Below the pieces are notes generated by a model. That model did no database searches. It was not told where the DNA came from and saw nothing but the letters and a program-made list of their open reading frames with translations. Below are positions 39,725-48,768 of a stretch of 64,000 bases of DNA, one piece after another. Made by a program: the position numbers and the translations under genes. Location: the NCBI GenBank assembly GCA_900549475.1, contig UROF01000001.1:186001-250000 (forward strand), given 5' to 3'. The first letter of the stretch is position 1, and every line of letters starts with the position of its first letter. The DNA is from an uncultured Eubacteriales bacterium. GTDB lineage: Bacteria > Bacillota > Clostridia > Oscillospirales > Oscillospiraceae.

Positions 39725-40855
39725 TCAGGTTCGCCCCTCCATGCGGGACCTTAAAAGGCGCAGCACCTGCTCTACTTCCGCCATAGTGTTGAATGCAGAG
39801 GCCGAAAATCGCACAGTTCCGGTATCCAGCGTTCCTCCTGTCATATGCGCCAAGGGGGCACAGTGGAGCCCCGCCCGCAGCGCCACGCCCTTTTCCGCCA
39901 TCCAGGCCGCCAGCTCCTCCGGGTCCACTCCCATCGGCACCGCTGACAGCACAGAGCTATCTATCCCGCGGCGATGAAATACGCGAAATTTCCCCAGCCG
40001 CATCATTCCCGCACTCAATGCCTCGATCAAAGCCGCCTCACGCCGCGCGATAGTTTCCACCCCTTGTTTTCTCACAAAGCGCAGTCCCTCCAGAAGGCCA
40101 GCCACACCATGGACATTGTGGGTTCCGGCCTCTAGGCGGTCGGGCAGAAAGTCAGGCATATCCTGCTGACGGGACAAGCTGCCTGTCCCGCCCTCCAGAA
40201 GCGCTTTCGGCTGCTGTCCTGCCCCACACAGGAGAAGCCCGGTCCCCTGAGGACCATAAAGCCCTTTGTGCCCCGGCATCGCCACATACGCCGCCTTCCA
40301 TCCCTCCACATCAACAGGAAGGATTCCCGCAGACTGGGAGGCATCCACTACCAGCGGGATACCTCTCTGACGGCACAGCTGCGCGATCTCCTCGATCGGC
40401 AGGGCGTACCCATACACATTGGAGACGTGGGTACAGATCACCGCCTTTACTTTTTCCCGCAGCGCCACAGAAAATCCCTCCACCATCTGGGCGGGATCAA
40501 AAAGCCGTCCATTGACCACACGCACCGTCACACCGCCGATGGCGGTGAGCGGACGAGTCACTGCATTATGCTCATATCCGGAGATCACTACCGTATCTCC
40601 GGGAGATACCAGGCTTTTGATGGCAATATTCAACCCATGGGTCGCATTGCTGGTAAACACGACGCTGTCCGGTTCTGCAGTGTGAAAGAGCTCCGCTGCT
40701 TCTGTGCGGCAGCTCAGCATCAGCTCTGCCGCCTGACGGGCAGCCGGATGGTCCCCCCGTCCCGGTGTCGTCACAGTGTTGATGGCCTTTGCTACCGCCT
40801 GTGCCACTGCCGCAGGCTTCTGCAGCGTAGTTGCCGCACTGTCAAAATAGATCAT
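39725..40855 (-). CDS. Cysteine desulfurase-like aminotransferase (class V)
   Basis: This PLP enzyme of the SufS/CsdB group has 376 residues from ATG 40855, which follows AGGGAGGGGC. Landmarks are YFDSAATTLQKP, SNATHGLNIAIKS, EHNAVTRPL, VDASQSAGILPVDV and the PLP lysine in MPGHKGLYGPQGTG. Near the C-terminus LRAGLHCAPL carries the reactive Cys. It should take sulphur or selenium from cysteine or selenocysteine. The gene upstream encodes a DUF3343 protein, a pairing linked to selenium use in anaerobes. The symbol is left open, as the target is not known. Confidence 0.93.
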   Translation of the reverse strand: MIYFDSAATTLQKPAAVAQAVAKAINTVTTPGRGDHPAARQAAELMLSCRTEAAELFHTAEPDSVVFTSNATHGLNIAIKSLVSPGDTVVISGYEHNAVTRPLTAIGGVTVRVVNGRLFDPAQMVEGFSVALREKVKAVICTHVSNVYGYALPIEEIAQLCRQRGIPLVVDASQSAGILPVDVEGWKAAYVAMPGHKGLYGPQGTGLLLCGAGQQPKALLEGGTGSLSRQQDMPDFLPDRLEAGTHNVHGVAGLLEGLRFVRKQGVETIARREAALIEALSAGMMRLGKFRVFHRRGIDSSVLSAVPMGVDPEELAAWMAEKGVALRAGLHCAPLAHMTGGTLDTGTVRFSASAFNTMAEVEQVLRLLRSRMEGRT

Positions 40856-40943
40856 TGTTGCCCCTCCCTGATATTTGGTTCCTTCCCCCGTTGGCACAGA
40901 CCATAGCACTTATTGTTTCAGGCATCCTGCTGCTTCCATGGAG

Positions 40944-40968
40944 AAGGCCGGGCCGCCGGCCCGGCCTT
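40944..40968. other. GC-rich hairpin between DUF3343 and cysteine desulfurase genes
   Basis: AAGGCCGGGCC and GGCCCGGCCTT form an 11-bp stem with a three-base loop just after the DUF3343 stop codon. It lacks a T run on the minus strand, so it may only attenuate. Confidence 0.4.
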
Positions 40969-40971
40969 CCT

Positions 40972-41232
40972 TTATATGGTTACCTCACGGTATGCTCCAT
41001 CACCAGCAGAATAAAACATCCGCATGGGAGCCAGTCCCCCGGCTCTCAAAATACGGACAGCCGCTGGAAAGTATTCCGTTCCTACGCGGACAGCGTAGCT
41101 GCATCCCCGGTCCGTCAGGCCGGCCGGCGCGCGGTAATACGGCGCCGTGATCCCGGAGCGTTCCAGAAGTCCGTTCATACGCTGGGCATAGGTGATGGAG
41201 CGGCAGAGCAAAAGATAATATGGCAATGCCAA
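40972..41232 (-). CDS. DUF3343 putative selenium/sulphur carrier-like protein
   Basis: This 86-residue cytoplasmic protein has the DUF3343 pattern: it starts MALPYYLLLCRSITYAQRM, with a Cys in the first strand, then DRGCSYAVRV with the second Cys. Family members are annotated as putative Se/S carriers and occur beside cysteine desulfurases and selenium genes in anaerobes. The next gene downstream here is such a desulfurase, 116 bases away. A direct role in selenium transfer is inference. Confidence 0.88.
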   Translation of the reverse strand: MALPYYLLLCRSITYAQRMNGLLERSGITAPYYRAPAGLTDRGCSYAVRVGTEYFPAAVRILRAGGLAPMRMFYSAGDGAYREVTI

Positions 41233-41306
41233 CGCCTCCCCTATCCGTATTGTATGCTACCGGCAGTCAAAGGTGTCATGCCGTGTCCCGGCATCCTGGG
41301 CATCCA

Positions 41307-41344
41307 TGAAAAATACGCCCCTTCGCTTCAGCGAAAGGGCGTAT
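41307..41344 (-). terminator. Terminator of the carD-ispD-ispF operon
   Basis: A 14-bp stem, ATACGCCC-TTCGC with its complement and one mismatch, has loop TTCA (41327-41330) and is followed on the minus strand by TTTTTC. It lies about 50 bases after ispF. Confidence 0.85.
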
Positions 41345-41395
41345 CTACCGTATGCAAGTCCATTGTTTCCGGAAAGCAGGATGCATGCCGCCTTC

Positions 41396-41884
41396 TCAGG
41401 CCCGCTTCTCCATCAGCAGCGCTACCGCATGGGCTGCCATGCCCTCTCCGCTGCCGGTAAAGCCCAAATGCTCCTCTGTGGTCGCTTTGACGCTCACCTT
41501 TGTCACAGAAATCCCTAGGTCTGCCGCGATATTCGTCCGCATAGCCGGTATGTAGGGCGCGATCTTAGGCCGCTGGGCCACCAATGTCACATCCACGTTC
41601 CCTACCGTATAACCTTCCTGCTCCAGAAGGACTGCCACCTGCCGCAGGAGCTTGCGGCTGTCGATCCCCGAATAGCTGGGATCGGTATCAGGGAACAAAT
41701 GGCCGATATCTCCCAGGGCGGCAGCTCCCAGCAGCGCATCCATCAAGGCATGGAGCAGCACATCCGCATCAGAGTGTCCCAGCAGGCCTCTCTCCCAGGG
41801 TATGGTGACCCCTCCCAAAACAAGGGGCCTGCCCTCTGTCAGGCGGTGTACATCATAGCCGTAGCCGATCCGGGGCATCATCAC
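41396..41884 (-). CDS. ispF: 2-C-methyl-D-erythritol 2,4-cyclodiphosphate synthase
   Basis: IspF forms the cyclic diphosphate in the methylerythritol (MEP) isoprenoid pathway. The 162 residues start with RIGYGYDVHRL (metal-binding Asp and His), then HSDADVLLHALMDALLGA, DTDPSYSGIDS and ATTEEHLGFTG. Length and motifs are complete. It overlaps ispD by four bases (ATGA), and the pair is often found together or fused. Confidence 0.98.
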   Translation of the reverse strand: MMMPRIGYGYDVHRLTEGRPLVLGGVTIPWERGLLGHSDADVLLHALMDALLGAAALGDIGHLFPDTDPSYSGIDSRKLLRQVAVLLEQEGYTVGNVDVTLVAQRPKIAPYIPAMRTNIAADLGISVTKVSVKATTEEHLGFTGSGEGMAAHAVALLMEKRA

Positions 41885-42618
41885 AGCATTTCCTCCCTCC
41901 GCTCCAGAATCGCCGTCGCCAGAGCCATATCCTCCGGCGTGGTGATCTTAATGTTTTCATAGGAGCCTTCTGTCAAGTAAATTTCCTTTCCTAATCTCTC
42001 CACAGCGGAACAGTCGTCCGTAATGGGGATCTCCCCTGCCACCGCAGCCTGCAGAGCCGCCCGCAGCAAAGCTGCGTCAAAGACCTGAGGGGTCTGTATA
42101 CAGCGCAGTGTATCCCGGTCCGGCGTGGTCACCACCTTGTTTTCCTCTACCACCTTGATCGTATCTTTTACTGCCACAGCAGGCGCGGCAGCATTGGTAC
42201 GAAAGGCCAATCGGATCACATTGTCGATCAGCTCCGGCGTCGCTAAAGGTCTTGCCCCATCGTGTACTGCAATAAAGGCCGCATCCTCCCGGCACTCCAT
42301 GGTGGCCGCCAGGACAGACGCCGCCCTGGTCTCTCCTCCACACACGATCTTCACCGGTTTGGAAATACCGTAGGTTTTGCAAAGATCGCCGATCACCAGC
42401 AGGTCCTCTTCCCGGGAGGCCACGACGATCTCCCGGACCAAGGTGGCTTCCTCCAGCGCCCGCAGTGTCCGCACTAAAACAGGTATTCCATCCAGCGGCA
42501 GCAGCAGTTTGTTCCCGCCGCCCATCCGCCGGGAACTGCCTGCCGCAGCCACTACCGCACTGCACACAGGATACTCCCGCTTATCTTTGGAAAACAGTTT
42601 TCCGAAAATATTTTTCAT
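41881..42618 (-). CDS. ispD: 2-C-methyl-D-erythritol 4-phosphate cytidylyltransferase
   Basis: IspD makes CDP-methylerythritol in the MEP pathway. The 245 residues include the nucleotide-binding AAAGSSRRMGGGNK, with a short extension of about 20 residues before it, then HDGARP and ITDDCSAVERLG. It overlaps carD upstream and ispF downstream by four bases each, so the three are one translationally coupled operon. Confidence 0.97.
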   Translation of the reverse strand: MKNIFGKLFSKDKREYPVCSAVVAAAGSSRRMGGGNKLLLPLDGIPVLVRTLRALEEATLVREIVVASREEDLLVIGDLCKTYGISKPVKIVCGGETRAASVLAATMECREDAAFIAVHDGARPLATPELIDNVIRLAFRTNAAAPAVAVKDTIKVVEENKVVTTPDRDTLRCIQTPQVFDAALLRAALQAAVAGEIPITDDCSAVERLGKEIYLTEGSYENIKITTPEDMALATAILERREEML

Positions 42619-43106
42619 TTACCCTTCACTCCAGACATAGCCGCATTGACACGGCCTTCTACCTGCTCATAGTCCTGTCCCAGGACCAGAACGATCTCTG
42701 AGATCAAAATCTGCTTTGCTGTGTGCAGCATCTTCCTCTCCCCGGTGGAAAGGCTCTGCTGGCTGTCCCGAAAAGCCAGTCCTTTGATGACTCGGGCCAC
42801 CTCATAGATATCTCCGCTTTTCAGCCGCTGGAGGTTTTCCCGATACCGGCGGTTCCAATTGCTGGTCATTTCCGTATCCATGGCAGGCAGCGCAGCCAAC
42901 AGGCGGTCCGCTTCCTCCTGCCCCACGATCCGGCGCAGCCCTACCGTCCCGCTGGATAGGACCGGGATCTTCAATACCAAGCCGCCAACAGACATCCGAA
43001 ACACATAGTAGTCCTGGACAGTCCCCGCTATTTTCTCCCGGACGACGTCGGAAATGATCCCTGCGCCGTGCATGGGGTGGACCACCTTGTCCCCTATGCA
43101 AAACAT
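42615..43106 (-). CDS. carD: CarD family transcriptional regulator
   Basis: CarD proteins bind the RNA polymerase beta subunit and steady open promoter complexes, notably of rRNA genes. The 163 residues have the N-terminal polymerase-interaction domain (GDKVVHPMHGAGIISDV) and a helical C-terminal DNA-binding part with SNWNRRYRENLQRLKSGD. A near-consensus promoter lies 78 bases upstream. It is the first gene of carD-ispD-ispF, an arrangement common in Firmicutes. Confidence 0.94.
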   Translation of the reverse strand: MFCIGDKVVHPMHGAGIISDVVREKIAGTVQDYYVFRMSVGGLVLKIPVLSSGTVGLRRIVGQEEADRLLAALPAMDTEMTSNWNRRYRENLQRLKSGDIYEVARVIKGLAFRDSQQSLSTGERKMLHTAKQILISEIVLVLGQDYEQVEGRVNAAMSGVKGK

Positions 43107-43183
43107 ATTCTACCCGCCTTTCCCTCCAGTACACATTTTCACCAGCAGCAGCTATTTTCCTAAAAACGCACATCTTTTGCTTT

Positions 43184-43212
43184 ATTGTACCCCGTATTGG
43201 TCAAAATTTCAA
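43184..43212 (-). promoter_or_regulatory. SigA-type promoter of carD-ispD-ispF
   Basis: On the minus strand TTGAAA (43207-43212) and TACAAT (43184-43189) are 17 bases apart, with the start near 43177 and a leader of about 70 bases. Confidence 0.8.
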
Positions 43213-43256
43213 GGTTAATTACAGAAAGAGACATAGCGCTGGCAGTCCCTGCTGCG

Positions 43257-43292
43257 AAAAAAAGGCAGGCAGCATGATATGCTGCCTGCCTT
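43257..43292 (-). terminator. Terminator of the ispH-S1 operon
   Basis: A perfect 13-bp stem AAGGCAGGCAGCA with a five-base loop is followed on the minus strand by a run of T. It lies 38 bases after the ispH-S1 stop codon. Confidence 0.9.
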
Positions 43293-43329
43293 CTGTTCTT
43301 ATTTTGTTTCGCGGATAGCCTCTGCAGAA

Positions 43330-45279
43330 TTACTCCGCATCCTCGTCAGCGGCGGCGGGAGCGGGAGCCAGCAGAGCACGGATGGACAGGGAGATCTTCT
43401 TCTTCTCCTCATCCACAGCGGTGATCTTGGCATCCACTACCTGGCCCTCGCTGAGGACATCACCGGGCTTCTCGATCCGGCGATCAGCGATCTGGGAGAT
43501 GTGGATCAGACCATCCACACCGGGAACGACCTCGGCAAAGGCGCCGAACTGCATCAGCTTCACGATGCGAACGGAAGCCACATCGCCAACCTTGTAGGTA
43601 TCCATAAACACCTGCCAGGGATTGGTGGAACGATCCTTTACGCCCAGAGAGATCTTCTTCTTCTCAGCGTCGAAGGAGATGACGTACACATCCAGCGTAT
43701 CGCCCACGGACACCACTTCGGAGGGATGCTTGATGCGGCTCCAGGACAGATCGGAGATATGTACCATACCGTCCACACCACCGATGTCTACGAACACGCC
43801 GTAGCTGGTCATGCTCTTGACCGTACCGGTATAGTGCTTGCCCACCTCGATGCCGGCCCAAACAGCGGCGGCAGCGGCCTGACGGGCTTCCTGCTGAACA
43901 GCCTTGATGGAACCCACCACACGGCGGCGGGCACGGTTGACCTCGGTGATGCGCAGAGAGACCTTCTGCTTGAGCAGCTGGCTCATAGCGGCGTCACGGG
44001 GCAGGCCGGACTGGGAAGCGGGAACAAAGACGCGAACGCCCTTGACAAATACCACGATACCGCCCTTGTTCTCCTCGGTGACAACGCCCTCGAGAACTTC
44101 CTTGGTGTTGCAGGCCTCCTCAATGGTCTCCCACACCTTGGCTACATCCAGGCGCTTCTTGGACAGGGTGGCGTAACCCTCGATATCGTTGACGCGGATC
44201 ACAAACAGCTCCACTTCGTCGCCGACCTTGACCACATCCTCGGGCTTCATGGTGGGGTCATCCGTCAGCTGGTCCACAGGGATGTAACCGGCCTGCTTGC
44301 AGCCCAGGTCCACGTGGACTTCCGTGGGGGTAATGGCGGTGACCACGCCGGTTACCTTATCTCCTGTATTTAAAGTATTGGTATACTGTTCAAACATTTC
44401 GGCAAAATTTTCCATGCCTTCGCCAGGGATTTTTTCTTCACTCATCGTCTTTTTGACCTCCTTTATGATGCTCGCAGGCGTGGAGGCCCCCGCCGTCAGG
44501 CCAGCCACGGAACATCCGGACAAGGCCTGCCTGGGAAGCCCGTCCACGTTTTCGATCTGGAAAACACGGGGGCAATACTGGCGGCAGATATCTGTCAGGT
44601 GTTTCGTGTTGGCGCTTTTCGGATCGCCAACCACCACCATAACGTCCACTTTGGCGGCAATTTCAGCGGCCTCAGTTTGTCGTATATGCGTAGCACTACA
44701 TATTGTATCAAATATTTTCAGATTTGTACACTCTTTTTTTAGAATTTTCAAAGAACTTTCCCAAACTTCCCGGATTAGGGTGGTCTGAGCTACCACTGTA
44801 AACCGTGTTTTCCCTGCATCCGGCGCGGTAAGGAGCCATTGCTCCACGTCCTCCGCGCCCCGGAACACCAGCAAATTCCGGCACCAGCCTGCCACACCCC
44901 GCACCTCCGGATGGTCAGGATCGCCGATCATCACACACTGCCGTCCCTCATCATCTGCCTGGGAAACGATCTGATGGACCCGGGCTACCTTAGGGCAAGT
45001 GGCGTCCACCACCCGGGCTCCCCTGGCCTCCAGAATCTCATACACCGCCCGGCCAGCCCCGTGGGCCCGCAGAAGTACATTGTCACCCTGTTCCGCCTGA
45101 TGGGGATCATCGATCTGGACCATTCCCCGGGAAACAAGCTCCTCCATCACATGGTCATTATGTATCACACAGCCTAGCATCCGGGGCTTTTCTGCGGACG
45201 AGGCCAGTTCCTCCGCCATCCGCACCGCCCGGTCCACACCAAAGCAGAAGCCGGCGCTGTTGGCCACCATTACTTCCAT
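43330..45279 (-). CDS. ispH: Fusion of HMBPP reductase (IspH) and ribosomal protein S1
   Basis: This is one chain of 649 residues. Residues 1-280 are IspH, the last MEP pathway enzyme, an iron-sulphur reductase. Its cluster Cys lie in NSAGFCFGVDRAV, ATCPKV and SGCSVAGLTAGAS, and CVIHN is also present. From about 305 four S1 RNA-binding repeats follow; the third reads GKHYTGTVKSMTSYGVFVDI and the fourth GLIHISQIADRR. Such fusions are known in Clostridia and leave a bifunctional or co-translated protein. It is the last gene of the operon starting with the RpiR-type gene, and it overlaps plsC by ten bases. Confidence 0.96.
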   Translation of the reverse strand: MEVMVANSAGFCFGVDRAVRMAEELASSAEKPRMLGCVIHNDHVMEELVSRGMVQIDDPHQAEQGDNVLLRAHGAGRAVYEILEARGARVVDATCPKVARVHQIVSQADDEGRQCVMIGDPDHPEVRGVAGWCRNLLVFRGAEDVEQWLLTAPDAGKTRFTVVAQTTLIREVWESSLKILKKECTNLKIFDTICSATHIRQTEAAEIAAKVDVMVVVGDPKSANTKHLTDICRQYCPRVFQIENVDGLPRQALSGCSVAGLTAGASTPASIIKEVKKTMSEEKIPGEGMENFAEMFEQYTNTLNTGDKVTGVVTAITPTEVHVDLGCKQAGYIPVDQLTDDPTMKPEDVVKVGDEVELFVIRVNDIEGYATLSKKRLDVAKVWETIEEACNTKEVLEGVVTEENKGGIVVFVKGVRVFVPASQSGLPRDAAMSQLLKQKVSLRITEVNRARRRVVGSIKAVQQEARQAAAAAVWAGIEVGKHYTGTVKSMTSYGVFVDIGGVDGMVHISDLSWSRIKHPSEVVSVGDTLDVYVISFDAEKKKISLGVKDRSTNPWQVFMDTYKVGDVASVRIVKLMQFGAFAEVVPGVDGLIHISQIADRRIEKPGDVLSEGQVVDAKITAVDEEKKKISLSIRALLAPAPAAADEDAE

Positions 45280-45869
45280 CCATCCACCTCAGCCAAGTCG
45301 TAGATCCTGGCCAGGATCTCTTCCGCCGCCTGATGGTTTTCCTCAGGAGTGGGCCGACGGCCGGCGATCACCGGGCGGTAGGGCTCTCCGAATACAATAG
45401 TCGTACGGCGGAGGAACTTATGCTTTCCGCCGCAGTAGATCGGCACCATCGGCGTACCGGTACGGGTGGCCATCACCGTAACGCCGCCCTTGGCATCCGC
45501 ATCCCCCTGGTGTTCCACCCGGGTACCCTCCGGAAACACCAGCAGACGGCGTCCATCCGTCAACGCCTTCATTGCCGTTTTCATGGCCACCAGATCGTTG
45601 CCTCCCCGCTTTACCGGAAAAGCACCCAGCTTCCGGATAATGGGCCCCAGCAATGGGATGCGGAACAGAGAATCCTTCCCCATAAAGGACAAACGGGAGT
45701 CATTGGGCAGGCTCACAGCGATCAGAACCGGGTCCCAGCCGCTGGCGTGGTTGGCACACAGCAGCGCTCCTCCCTCGGGAAGATTCTCCAGTCCCACTAC
45801 CTTATGGGGAAACAAAAGGCAGACCAGAGGCTTAACAAACAGATATGCGATATGAAAAAAACGGTTCAT
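45270..45869 (-). CDS. plsC: 1-acyl-sn-glycerol-3-phosphate acyltransferase
   Basis: PlsC acylates lysophosphatidic acid to phosphatidic acid at the membrane. The 199 residues have a hydrophobic N-terminus, the catalytic NHASGWDPV (HX4D), PVKRGGNDLVAM, and the glycerol-phosphate-binding FPEGTRVEH. It overlaps cmk by four bases and the ispH fusion by ten; cmk-plsC-ispH-S1 is a conserved clostridial cluster. Confidence 0.94.
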   Translation of the reverse strand: MNRFFHIAYLFVKPLVCLLFPHKVVGLENLPEGGALLCANHASGWDPVLIAVSLPNDSRLSFMGKDSLFRIPLLGPIIRKLGAFPVKRGGNDLVAMKTAMKALTDGRRLLVFPEGTRVEHQGDADAKGGVTVMATRTGTPMVPIYCGGKHKFLRRTTIVFGEPYRPVIAGRRPTPEENHQAAEEILARIYDLAEVDGWK

Positions 45870-46552
45870 TGGCCCAAACGCTCCTTAATGATCTCGAGGA
45901 TCTGCTCCCGGCTCCGCTCAAAGGTATTGCCGGTGGTGTCCAGATACACCGCATCCTCCGCTGCCCGCAGCGGCGCGGCGGCCCGGCGGGAATCGTTGTC
46001 ATCCCGCTGCCGGATCTCTTCCAGCAGCTCATCAAAATTCTTGGGAGTTCCCCGGTCATTCAGTTCCTCCCAGCGGCGGCGGGCCCGGTCCTCCACACTG
46101 GCAGTAAGGAAGATCTTCACATCTGCCTGGGGCAGCACCACGGTCCCGATGTCCCGGCCGTCCATCACCACACTATTTCGACGGGCCATATCCCGCTGCA
46201 TATCCATCAAAAAGGCCCGCACCTCCGGCAGGGCAGACACCCGGGAGGCATACATGGAGATCTGAGGCAGACGGATCTCCTTTGTCACATCCTCCCCATT
46301 CAGGTACATCCGCTGAAGGCCGTCTGTGTCATAATCCATGGAAATATTGATCCGGGGCAGAAGGGCGCAGATGTCCTCCTTGGCGTCGGGATCGATCCCC
46401 TGCTTCCAGGCGCAATACCCCACGGTGCGGTAAATAGCGCCGGTATCCACATATACCGCCCCCAGCTCCCGGGCCACACTGCGGGCCAGGGTACTCTTTC
46501 CCGCTCCGCTGGGACCATCGATGGCAACAGCAAAGCGCTTTGTCTCTTCCAT
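45866..46552 (-). CDS. cmk: Cytidylate kinase
   Basis: Cmk phosphorylates CMP and dCMP. The 228 residues show the P loop VAIDGPSGAGKSTLARS, the CMP-binding VDTGAIYRTVGY, DGRDIGTVVLP and SVEDRARRRWEE. It is of normal length. It begins 22 bases after the FAD oxidoreductase gene and overlaps plsC. Confidence 0.97.
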   Translation of the reverse strand: MEETKRFAVAIDGPSGAGKSTLARSVARELGAVYVDTGAIYRTVGYCAWKQGIDPDAKEDICALLPRINISMDYDTDGLQRMYLNGEDVTKEIRLPQISMYASRVSALPEVRAFLMDMQRDMARRNSVVMDGRDIGTVVLPQADVKIFLTASVEDRARRRWEELNDRGTPKNFDELLEEIRQRDDNDSRRAAAPLRAAEDAVYLDTTGNTFERSREQILEIIKERLGQ

Positions 46553-46573
46553 AGCGATTCCTCTCTTCCCCGC

Positions 46574-47815
46574 TCAGTCAGACCAGGCGGCCTGGGCCGC
46601 GGAGGTCCCGGCCAGATGGCCGGTAGACCAGGCGATCTGCAAATTGAATCCACCGGTATAAGCGTCCACATCCAGGACCTCACCGGCAAAATACAGCCCC
46701 GGCAGCAGCCGGGACTCCATGGTGGAGGGATTTACCTCTCCCACCGCCACGCCTCCGGCAGTGACGATGGCCTCCTCTACCGGCCGCGGGCCGGTGATCT
46801 CCACCGGCAGGGCCTTCAGCAATTTCAGAATCTGTTCCCGCTGTTCCCGGGTAATGTCGTGGACCTTCTGACGGGGCGGCACCCCAGTCAGTTCCACAAA
46901 GGGTTCGATCAGTTTCTTCGGCAGCAGCTCATCCAAAGCGTTGATAAAGTCGCTGTTCTGTCTGCGCTGGAAATCACTCAGCAGCCGCTTATCCAAAGCC
47001 GCCGTATCCAAAGCAGGCTTGAGATCGACCTCAATCCGGTACCGCTTCCGGCCAAAATGCCGCATATGGGCAGAGGCCGACAGTACCAGAGGTCCACTGA
47101 CACCGAAGTGGGTGAACAGCATCTCCCCCAGTTCCTCGTATATCTTTCTGTCATCCTCGTAGGCCCGCAGAGTCACGTTCCTAAGGCTCAGCCCCTGGAG
47201 ACGCGGACAAAGCTCCCCGGCGGCGCACAGAGGCACCAGGGAGCCTCGCAGTTCTGTCACAGTATGCCCCACAGAACGGGCCAGCCGGTAGCCGTCCCCG
47301 GTACTGCCAGTGAGGGGATAGGATACACCGCCGGTAGCTATGATCACCCGTGGGGCTTCCCGCCGCCCATGGGCGCAGATGACGCCCCGCAGGGCACCGT
47401 CCTCCACCACCAGGGCCTCCGCCCGGTCCCGCACCAACTCTACAGAGAGCTCCCGAAGGTATTTCTCCAGGGCAGCACTGATGTCAAAGGAGCGGTCTGA
47501 CACCGGAAACACCCGGTTCCCCCGCTCCGTTTTCAGCGGCACGCCGCGGCTCTCAAAAAAGTCCATCACATCGCTGGGATCATACTGGGAAAAAGCGCTG
47601 TAAAGGAATTTGCCATTACAGCACATTTTCCCCTGCAATTCTGCCGCAGCACAGTTGTTGGTCACATTGCAGCGGCCTTTTCCGGTAATATTCAGTTTTT
47701 TACCCAGACGCTCGTTGGGCTCCAGCAGACACACCCGGGCGCCGTTTTCCGCGGCGGCAATGGCCGCCATCATCCCCGCGGGGCCGCCGCCGATCACAAT
47801 CACATCATATTTCAT
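46574..47815 (-). CDS. HI0933/YhiN family FAD-dependent oxidoreductase
   Basis: This flavoprotein has 413 residues and belongs to the BaiN/YhiN family. The dinucleotide-binding VIVIGGGPAGMMAA is at the start, with LGKKLNITGKGRCNVTNNC following, and the late FAD motif DVDAYTGGFNLQIAWSTG closes the fold. One family member from gut Clostridium was assigned to bile-acid side-chain chemistry, but most are of unknown substrate. ATG 47815 overlaps the RpiR-type gene by 11 bases. The family often precedes cmk in Clostridia, as it does here. Confidence 0.93.
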   Translation of the reverse strand: MKYDVIVIGGGPAGMMAAIAAAENGARVCLLEPNERLGKKLNITGKGRCNVTNNCAAAELQGKMCCNGKFLYSAFSQYDPSDVMDFFESRGVPLKTERGNRVFPVSDRSFDISAALEKYLRELSVELVRDRAEALVVEDGALRGVICAHGRREAPRVIIATGGVSYPLTGSTGDGYRLARSVGHTVTELRGSLVPLCAAGELCPRLQGLSLRNVTLRAYEDDRKIYEELGEMLFTHFGVSGPLVLSASAHMRHFGRKRYRIEVDLKPALDTAALDKRLLSDFQRRQNSDFINALDELLPKKLIEPFVELTGVPPRQKVHDITREQREQILKLLKALPVEITGPRPVEEAIVTAGGVAVGEVNPSTMESRLLPGLYFAGEVLDVDAYTGGFNLQIAWSTGHLAGTSAAQAAWSD

Positions 47816-48671
47816 CGCTCTGTCCAAATACACCATATTCATCCCAGATCCCTTCCAGACGATCAAAGATCTGGGCAATGTCTGCATCCTTCCGATGGCC
47901 TGCCGCCACGATCAGGGCGTTAAGCAAGCTGAAGGGCGCCACCAGGGAGTCCACGAAGGAGATCATGTCACTGCTGGCCAGAAGCGAAGTGGAGGCCATG
48001 GGGTACAGTGGTGACAGCGAGCTGTCGGTAATGGCCACCACATCCGCCCCCCGGTCGTGAGCAAACCGCACGCCCTTTACCGTGGACTGGGAGTAACGGG
48101 GAAAGCTGATACCGATCAGCACATCCCCCGGACCGATCCGCAGGATGCTCTCCAGAATATCTCCCGCACTGTTGCTGGTGACCAGGGTCACGTTATCAAA
48201 AATCAGGTGGAAATAAAAGTGCAGATATCCCGCCAGGAAGGAGCTGGAGCGGACCCCCAGGATATAGATGTGCCTGGCCCCTATCAGCTTATCTACAACG
48301 CGCTCAAAAGCGGAGCGGTCCACGCTCTCGATAGCAGAGCGGATCTTATCCATATCCGTCTGCAGCACTGTAGTCACCACATCGGAACCAAACAGCCGGT
48401 CATTGGAGGCCCGGATACGCTGAATGGAGGTGAGCTTGCTGCGGACGATCTCCTGAAGGGCTTTCTGCATGGCAGGATAGCCGTCATAGCCAAGTTCCGC
48501 CGCAAAACGGACTACAGTGGACTCGCTGACCCCCACCACAGTCCCCAGCTTGTTGGCCGTCATAAAGGCCGCCTTGTCGTAATCCGACAAGATATAGGCG
48601 GCGATCCGCCGCTGTCCTTTGGAGAAGCCGGTCATACTCTCCTGAATAATATGCAACACATCCCTGGTCAT
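47805..48671 (-). CDS. MurR/RpiR family transcriptional regulator
   Basis: The protein has 288 residues. An N-terminal helix-turn-helix (about 1-78) has FSKGQRRIAAYILSDYDKAA and VSESTVVRFAAELGYDGYP. A SIS sugar-phosphate-binding domain follows (about 120-260) with ILGVRSSSFLAGYLHF and IGISFPRYSQSTV. Such regulators sense phosphosugars, but no sugar gene is adjacent, so the ligand is open. A clear promoter precedes it. It leads the operon with the FAD oxidoreductase, cmk, plsC and ispH-S1, and may control it. Confidence 0.93.
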   Translation of the reverse strand: MTRDVLHIIQESMTGFSKGQRRIAAYILSDYDKAAFMTANKLGTVVGVSESTVVRFAAELGYDGYPAMQKALQEIVRSKLTSIQRIRASNDRLFGSDVVTTVLQTDMDKIRSAIESVDRSAFERVVDKLIGARHIYILGVRSSSFLAGYLHFYFHLIFDNVTLVTSNSAGDILESILRIGPGDVLIGISFPRYSQSTVKGVRFAHDRGADVVAITDSSLSPLYPMASTSLLASSDMISFVDSLVAPFSLLNALIVAAGHRKDADIAQIFDRLEGIWDEYGVFGQSDEI

Positions 48672-48710
48672 CTCTGCCTGTCCTCCGCCGGTAAATACTC
48701 ATTCTCTGCT

Positions 48711-48739
48711 ATCATATACAAGTTTTAGGAAAAGCACAA
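48711..48739 (-). promoter_or_regulatory. SigA-type promoter of the rpiR-type operon
   Basis: On the minus strand TTGTGC (48734-48739) and TATGAT (48711-48716) are 17 bases apart, with a TG one base off an extended -10. Confidence 0.65.
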
Positions 48740-48768
48740 GAGCAAACTGGCAAATCCCGCAAAAATCG

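Noticed and set aside
40944..40968. Strong terminator after the DUF3343 gene
   Set aside because: The stem is GC-rich, but no T run follows on the minus strand; recorded only as a hairpin.
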